Positions 59,411-64,000 of a stretch of 64,000 nucleotides of DNA are shown piece by piece (within the stretch, counting starts at the first letter, position 1; each line of letters opens with the position of its first letter). A model generated the notes under the pieces. That model did no database searches. It was not told where the DNA came from and saw only the letters and a list, made by a program, of their open reading frames with translations. The stretch is taken from contig JAFNXN010000004.1 in the NCBI GenBank assembly GCA_017379015.1, positions 1 to 64,000 of the forward strand, in the 5' to 3' direction. The translations under genes and the position numbers were made by a program. This stretch comes from Alistipes sp. (GTDB taxonomy: Bacteria > Bacteroidota > Bacteroidia > Bacteroidales > Rikenellaceae).

Positions 59411-61837
59411 CTAAAAACTAAGAGTTGCTCGCAGTCGAAATGTCCTGCCGTAAGCATAACGTAGCTTATCGGCAAAGGGTGTTATCGCCGTATAGTAGCC
59501 ACTCTCGCTACGCCTCACGCGGTTCTGCTCATAACCGCCATAGACGATCTTGCTCGCCAAGATATTATCCACCCCCAGAGAGATGTTGAGGCGGCAACCA
59601 CCACCCAAGCGCAGACTCTTGCTGACACTCACACCAAGCATCAGAGCATCGTCAAGCCTCTGCTGGCTAAGCAACGCACTACGCTCCTCGGGCGAGTGCG
59701 CATAGTCTATAAAACGCTCTGTACGACGAATATACGACGGCTCAACATATCTTCCGCCCCAGTAGCGTGCCGAGAGCACAGCACCCCACCCCGAGCGATA
59801 AAACCTTATATCGGCATACGAGGCAAGCTGAGCTCCGGGAGCGCGACACCCACGCATCAATGCTTTGGAGGTGGCTATAAGGAGGTTATCATCATCGGCA
59901 TAGGTCAAGACCTCTGCATCGTCGCTATATCCATAGCGGGCTGCCGAAAGAGAGAAACGGGAGCTTAGGTAGCCAGTCCAGCTAACCGATCCATCGAGCT
60001 CGACACCAAAGCCCGTACGCTCGATATTGCGGATAACGGCATCGACATACTCCGAGGCAATGTCATCGTAGTAGTGAACAACATCGCATTCGCGACTGCG
60101 ATGTAGAACAAATAGTGAGGCATCTAACCTAAGACGCTGTGTTGCAAAGCCATATCCGACTTGCGCACGAACGATAGTGGCATTACCCAGCTGCTCGACG
60201 ATGCGGTTGTTGTAGTCCGCCTGAAGAAACATAGCATCAGTCTGTGGCACATCGCCACACACCTCTAACATCGCATTAAAGCTGTGATTATTAACCCTAT
60301 AGCTCCAGCGAGCATCGAGAGAGGCGGGTGTTAGCAAGATGTTGCGCGAAGCACCATACGACCTTACGGAGGCAAACAACTCCTTCTCGTAGTAGCCATA
60401 TCGACGCGCTAGCACTCTACCCAACGATGCCCCAAGCTCGAACTGCATATCATCTAACGACCAGCGCGCACGGGCAAAGAGGAGCGTTCTAAACGTAGTG
60501 AGGCGATAATCATAGCCAAACCGATCGCCTTCACGCACCACAAAGTCGTCATCGCGCAGATTATTTCGATAGTTAACACCCTGTGTAGCATCATCCTTGA
60601 TAAAGTAGTCAACGTCGAGAATATGGTCTGCACCGAGCATATCCTTTGCTAGCTTAAACCTACGCTCCGATTTAACATCTGATATAAGCCCATAATCCAG
60701 ATCAACACCTCGAAGCTGAGAGCTAAACTTAAGGTTGAGGCCTCCGATTAGAGAGCTATAAACCCTATTTTCGAGGATAAACGCCGCATGCCCATCTTGC
60801 TGTAAGGCATTCGTACGATAGAGCCTATCCCAATCTATCTGCGTGTAGTTCAGTACATTATTGCTCCACACGTCGTAAACCGCACCATACTCTGCATCAG
60901 AGAAGAAGGATGGCAACTTGCGATAGTTGTCGGGCATGGGTGTATGCGTATCAAACCATGCCAGCGAGCTGCGCTCTGTGCGATCGTATGCGGCTCTAAG
61001 CGACAGACTCATCTGAGTCCAAGCACTCAGCCTTCTCTGCCACGATAGCAACATCTCGGGGCGCACAAGCAGCTTAAGCCTACTACTGCGCGGCACTCCA
61101 TTATGCATACCCCAAGCTGGATTATAATATGGATTATCTAGTATCGTAAAGGCCTCCTCGACCGAATATTGTCGCTCGCTACTCGACGACCAAGGGAGGA
61201 GCATAGCGACAAATAGAGAGTTATTAATCCAGCTACGCTCGGCACTAAGTGCCATGTCGAGAGCCTTGCGTGACACACCATCAATATATAGGTCACGACC
61301 CGTATTAACACCGATATAGGATCTTAGCAGCCAATCATCGTCAAGCACAACACCTCGCTGCGATAGCTGATGGCTGCCACTATAGCTTAATGAGGCAAGA
61401 TAACCGCGCCCAGGGAGCTCGGCTCTAACACGCTGCGACACACCACGCCTAGGCGAGGCATGAGGCATATAACGCTCTATATGAGCACTCCGCTGCCGCT
61501 CTACGCCAAGACGCGACATAAGACGCGATGTGGTGTTGTCGATACTCAGCTCTCCGAGCATATACCGCTGGTCGTGATACTCCTCGCCACGCCTTGAGAA
61601 TTGCACTCCGCGTAGCTCATAGAAGCTATCGTAACGGCTGCTCTCGTCCAAGGACGGTTGCTCGCGCATGATGCTATCAACATCCTCAGCTAGCCACCAC
61701 AACTCATCTTCGTCATCCTCGTAATACTTAAACTTTAGATAGTCCAGCTCATCGACACTCTGTGCCTGCACATAGGTGTGGGTAGCCACACTAAGTAGCA
61801 GACACAGCACAACGTATCGAAGAGTGCGCACCATCAT
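59411..61837 (-). CDS. TonB-receptor-like outer-membrane barrel without plug
   Basis: An 808-residue secreted protein (signal peptide ending YVQAQS). The N-terminal 100 residues are acidic and Tyr/Glu-rich (DYLKFKYYEDDEDELWWLAE) and show neither a CarboxypepD-like nor a plug domain. The rest is made of strand repeats with aromatic girdles (YLASLSYSGSHQLSQR, LRPEMLLSWQRRLSAWTQMS-like, FSLSAARYGYSD, GWGAVLSARYWGGRYVEPSY, CRLNISLGVDNILASKI) and ends in YGRTFRLRATLSF, as TonB-dependent receptors do. It could be a receptor-derived barrel or a large porin. It follows the HAD gene by three bases. Confidence 0.7.
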   Translation of the reverse strand: MMVRTLRYVVLCLLLSVATHTYVQAQSVDELDYLKFKYYEDDEDELWWLAEDVDSIMREQPSLDESSRYDSFYELRGVQFSRRGEEYHDQRYMLGELSIDNTTSRLMSRLGVERQRSAHIERYMPHASPRRGVSQRVRAELPGRGYLASLSYSGSHQLSQRGVVLDDDWLLRSYIGVNTGRDLYIDGVSRKALDMALSAERSWINNSLFVAMLLPWSSSSERQYSVEEAFTILDNPYYNPAWGMHNGVPRSSRLKLLVRPEMLLSWQRRLSAWTQMSLSLRAAYDRTERSSLAWFDTHTPMPDNYRKLPSFFSDAEYGAVYDVWSNNVLNYTQIDWDRLYRTNALQQDGHAAFILENRVYSSLIGGLNLKFSSQLRGVDLDYGLISDVKSERRFKLAKDMLGADHILDVDYFIKDDATQGVNYRNNLRDDDFVVREGDRFGYDYRLTTFRTLLFARARWSLDDMQFELGASLGRVLARRYGYYEKELFASVRSYGASRNILLTPASLDARWSYRVNNHSFNAMLEVCGDVPQTDAMFLQADYNNRIVEQLGNATIVRAQVGYGFATQRLRLDASLFVLHRSRECDVVHYYDDIASEYVDAVIRNIERTGFGVELDGSVSWTGYLSSRFSLSAARYGYSDDAEVLTYADDDNLLIATSKALMRGCRAPGAQLASYADIRFYRSGWGAVLSARYWGGRYVEPSYIRRTERFIDYAHSPEERSALLSQQRLDDALMLGVSVSKSLRLGGGCRLNISLGVDNILASKIVYGGYEQNRVRRSESGYYTAITPFADKLRYAYGRTFRLRATLSF

Positions 61838-61840
61838 ACT

Positions 61841-62614
61841 TTATATTAGTTTTAGCTCCTTACAAGCATTCCAAATACCATCCTTATCCACATCGGTGGT
61901 AATATAATCGGCACACGCCTTAAGCTCCTCGCAGGCATTACCCATCGCCACCTTAGTCCACCTCTGAGTGAACATCGAGAGATCGTTTATGCCATCGCCA
62001 AAGACTATGGCATCCTCCTCGCGCGCACCAAAATGGTCAAGCACTCGGCGCACGCCATGCCCCTTGTCGGCTGGCTCAACAAAGATATATTCGTCCCAAA
62101 AACGACACCAGGGCAACCCCTCTAGGCTCTTTAGACGCCTCTCGTCGGGCGACAAACAGGCTACATAGGCCTTGTATATGGTGTCGCACGCCTTAACGTC
62201 AAGCCCCGGCACAACCCTAGTCTTCATGTAAACATCGTGTGTAAACTCCTCAAATCGCTCATCCGAAGCAACGCGAGTATCGGAGTTATCTATCTGAAGT
62301 GCCCATGGCATATCGAGCTTCTGACACTCGGCAATAAGCTGCACGACAAGTTCGCGATCGAGAGGCTCAATGCCAACGAGCCTACCCTCTATCGTAAGCC
62401 CATAGCCGCCATCGCTCACCATATTCTCGAAGCCCAGCTCACGCATATAGTGACGAGCCATCGCCTCAGAGCGACCCGTGGCAATGGCGAGAAAGTGACC
62501 ATTAGCACGAAGCATCTCTATGGCACGGCATGTTGACTCGGGGATATAGGCATTATCATATCCGCCCGCCTTGAGCGTTCCATCAATATCGAAGAATAGG
62601 TATCGTCGTCGCAT
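61841..62614 (-). CDS. HAD-superfamily Cof-type phosphatase
   Basis: A 257-residue Cof/YidA-type sugar-phosphate or cofactor phosphatase. Motif I FFDIDGTLKAGG (Asp nucleophile and general acid), motif II in LAIATGRSEA, the C2B cap in the middle, and motifs III/IV DKGHGVRRVLDHFG and VFGDGINDLSMFTQ are all present. The substrate is unknown. It is the first gene of the HAD-barrel pair and has a -7 box 21 bases upstream of its start. Confidence 0.92.
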   Translation of the reverse strand: MRRRYLFFDIDGTLKAGGYDNAYIPESTCRAIEMLRANGHFLAIATGRSEAMARHYMRELGFENMVSDGGYGLTIEGRLVGIEPLDRELVVQLIAECQKLDMPWALQIDNSDTRVASDERFEEFTHDVYMKTRVVPGLDVKACDTIYKAYVACLSPDERRLKSLEGLPWCRFWDEYIFVEPADKGHGVRRVLDHFGAREEDAIVFGDGINDLSMFTQRWTKVAMGNACEELKACADYITTDVDKDGIWNACKELKLI

Positions 62615-62634
62615 GATCTTTCACATTTTCACAT

Positions 62635-62642
62635 CAAAGATA
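62635..62642 (-). promoter_or_regulatory. -7 box of the HAD-barrel unit
   Basis: TATCTTTG on the minus strand is a perfect TAnnTTTG. No TTG at the usual distance. The gap 62615-62857 shows no gene beyond this and the rightward -7 box. Confidence 0.6.
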
Positions 62643-62824
62643 GATAATTTTTCAATTGCTAGATACACCTCAACAATCTATTTTACAACTGCATCCTACC
62701 AAATAGGAGTTTTACTCCAAAATTATATAAATTCAGAACATACATAATAGATTGTATATCAATGCAATATGCAACAAATGTTAAAAAAGGGTCAGCAATT
62801 TTATGGCATTATAGATAAATTTAG

Positions 62825-62832
62825 TATCTTTG
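62825..62832 (+). promoter_or_regulatory. -7 box of the acyltransferase gene
   Basis: TATCTTTG is a perfect TAnnTTTG, 25 bases before the ATG at 62858. No clear -33 TTG. Confidence 0.6.
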
Positions 62833-62857
62833 AAACATAAATAGATAAAGTTGTCCC

Positions 62858-64000
62858 ATGAAATTAAAACGAACACCACGAGATCACTCTCTATTTCTAA
62901 AGGCATTTCGCCTATACCTGCAATATGTAAACTCGGGTCTATACTTCCGCAAGGAGCATATCATTGGTCTAGAGAATGTGCCAGCCGATGGCACACCATG
63001 TATAGTTGTATCGAACCACCAAAACTGTCTTAACGACCCCTTGTGCGTCTGCTTGCAACTAACCGATCGACGCATGAACTTTATTGCTCGTGCCAACGTC
63101 TTCAAAAACCCAATCTTTAACAAGGCTCTGCGAGCAATGGGACTCCTCCCCGCCTACCGCATGAGCCACGAGGGCTTTGGTGCTATCAACAAGAATCGCT
63201 CGACAATGGATGCTGCAGGTCAAGCACTTACCGATGGCGAGACACTGATGCTCTACCCCGAGGCAGACCATCAGGACAAGCGTTGGCTAGGCACCTTCAA
63301 ACTAGGATACCTGCGCATAGCCTTTGAGGCTGCCGAGAAGATGAACTTCGAGCAGGACGTAATGGTCCTACCCTCGTGCAACCACTATTCGAACTACTTC
63401 CATGCCCGTACCGACATGCTCATCAAGTTCGACAAGCCGGTATCGCTGAAGCCCTACTACAAACGCTATCAGGAGTCACCTCGCGAGGTTATGGTTGAGC
63501 TCAACCAGATGATACGCAGCAAGATTCAGGCTATGATGCTCCATGTCGAGGACCTCGAGCACTACGACCAGATAGACTTTCTACGCGAGACAGGCTATGG
63601 CACGATGTATGCTCGTGAACACGGCTTTAAGCCCAACTACCTCCCATCGCGCCTGATTGCCGACCAGCAGTTTGTCGACAAGATGCAGAGGGCAGCCGAG
63701 GAGCATCCCGAGGAGATGGAGCGAATATATGATGACACGAAGCGTTATGCCCTAGGACTCAAAGAGTTGGGTATTCGCGACTGGCTCTTCAACCACAATC
63801 CTGGTGCTGAGGCAGCTATATTACGCGGCTTGGGACTAATCACGCTTCTACCGCTATACATCATATCGATTATCCCGACTTGCTTGATGTTCCTCATACC
63901 GAAGATCTTCATCCGCAAGCTCATCAAGGATCAGATGTTCGTCAGCTCGTTCAATGTTGCGGTGAGCGCACTTGTGACCATGCCACTATGTCTGATACTC
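62858..64000 (+). CDS. PlsC-type 1-acyl-glycerol-phosphate acyltransferase-like protein, cut by window end
   Basis: The frame from ATG 62858 is open to the window end (381 codons). Residues about 30-220 form a glycerolipid acyltransferase domain: VSNHQNCLNDP (the histidine-aspartate catalytic motif, with five residues between as in related Bacteroidota proteins), FIARANVF, and LMLYPEADHQDKRW, equivalent to the FPEG phosphate-binding block. The C-terminal part shows two hydrophobic stretches (LITLLPLYIISIIPTCLMFL, then FNVAVSALVTMPLCLIL), so this is the longer membrane-anchored type. It would acylate lysophospholipid or a related acceptor at the inner membrane. The 3' end is missing. Confidence 0.85.
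   Translation, partial: MKLKRTPRDHSLFLKAFRLYLQYVNSGLYFRKEHIIGLENVPADGTPCIVVSNHQNCLNDPLCVCLQLTDRRMNFIARANVFKNPIFNKALRAMGLLPAYRMSHEGFGAINKNRSTMDAAGQALTDGETLMLYPEADHQDKRWLGTFKLGYLRIAFEAAEKMNFEQDVMVLPSCNHYSNYFHARTDMLIKFDKPVSLKPYYKRYQESPREVMVELNQMIRSKIQAMMLHVEDLEHYDQIDFLRETGYGTMYAREHGFKPNYLPSRLIADQQFVDKMQRAAEEHPEEMERIYDDTKRYALGLKELGIRDWLFNHNPGAEAAILRGLGLITLLPLYIISIIPTCLMFLIPKIFIRKLIKDQMFVSSFNVAVSALVTMPLCLIL

Noticed and set aside
62643..62824. tRNA or riboswitch in the HAD-acyltransferase gap
   Set aside because: No cloverleaf, T-arm motif (GGTTCRA) or strong paired element was seen; only A/T-rich promoter sequence.

Overview
This window is a piece of a chromosome from a member of the Bacteroidota, most likely the order Bacteroidales. 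Three things point there: many promoters with the Bacteroidota form TAnnTTTG (several with TTG about 19-20 bases upstream), A-rich rather than Shine-Dalgarno leaders, and a gene set rich in lipoproteins, AraC-type regulators, BatD/BatE, GH33 sialidase and Bacteroidota-type outer-membrane barrels. The family cannot be fixed from the sequence alone; a Rikenellaceae-like gut or host-associated organism is plausible but is only a guess. Coding GC looks close to 50 percent. No tRNA, rRNA, CRISPR array, integrase or transposase was seen.

Layout. 1-725: rpsG (cut by the window edge) and rpsL. 1061-3579: an operon of a repeat lipoprotein and an SGNH hydrolase. 3911-6898: an unusual Trp/Tyr/His-rich lipoprotein and an OmpP1/FadL-like barrel. 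7074-12970: glutamine synthetase, a leucine-rich-repeat lipoprotein, YciH, and a solitary DUF4435 TOPRIM-like protein. 13176-14753: two AraC regulators, the second flanked by two copies of a MITE-like element. 15184-18491: batD-batE-recR. 18795-25423: a minus-strand run dnaX / tyrS-folB-NSS transporter-fumarase; dnaX carries a ten-A slippage site. 25538-30861: metallophosphoesterase, zinc-ribbon membrane protein, apt-recG. 30981-37727: SDR oxidoreductase, sialidase, porin, nucleoside-gate membrane protein, M28 peptidase with membrane domain. 37864-41362: lipoprotein, a repeat-rich gap with a candidate small RNA, a small barrel and galE. 41528-49555: a compact block of eight intact phage virion and lysis genes lacking terminase, integrase, tail tube and tape measure. 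50049-59389: prfA, then a ten-gene operon (secreted repeat protein, VTC polyphosphate polymerase, DUF4956, DUF2490, TonB-like protein, xseA, xseB, methyltransferase, RelA/SpoT homologue, PAS protein). 59411-64000: plug-less receptor-like barrel, HAD phosphatase, and an acyltransferase cut by the window end.

The most notable items are the prophage-like block with its reversed gene order and missing packaging genes, the dnaX A10 tract with a stop codon immediately in the shifted frame, a RelA/SpoT protein whose hydrolase residues are partly lost, the VTC-DUF4956-DUF2490 polyphosphate operon, a candidate structured RNA with a C9 tract, and several families of intergenic inverted repeats.
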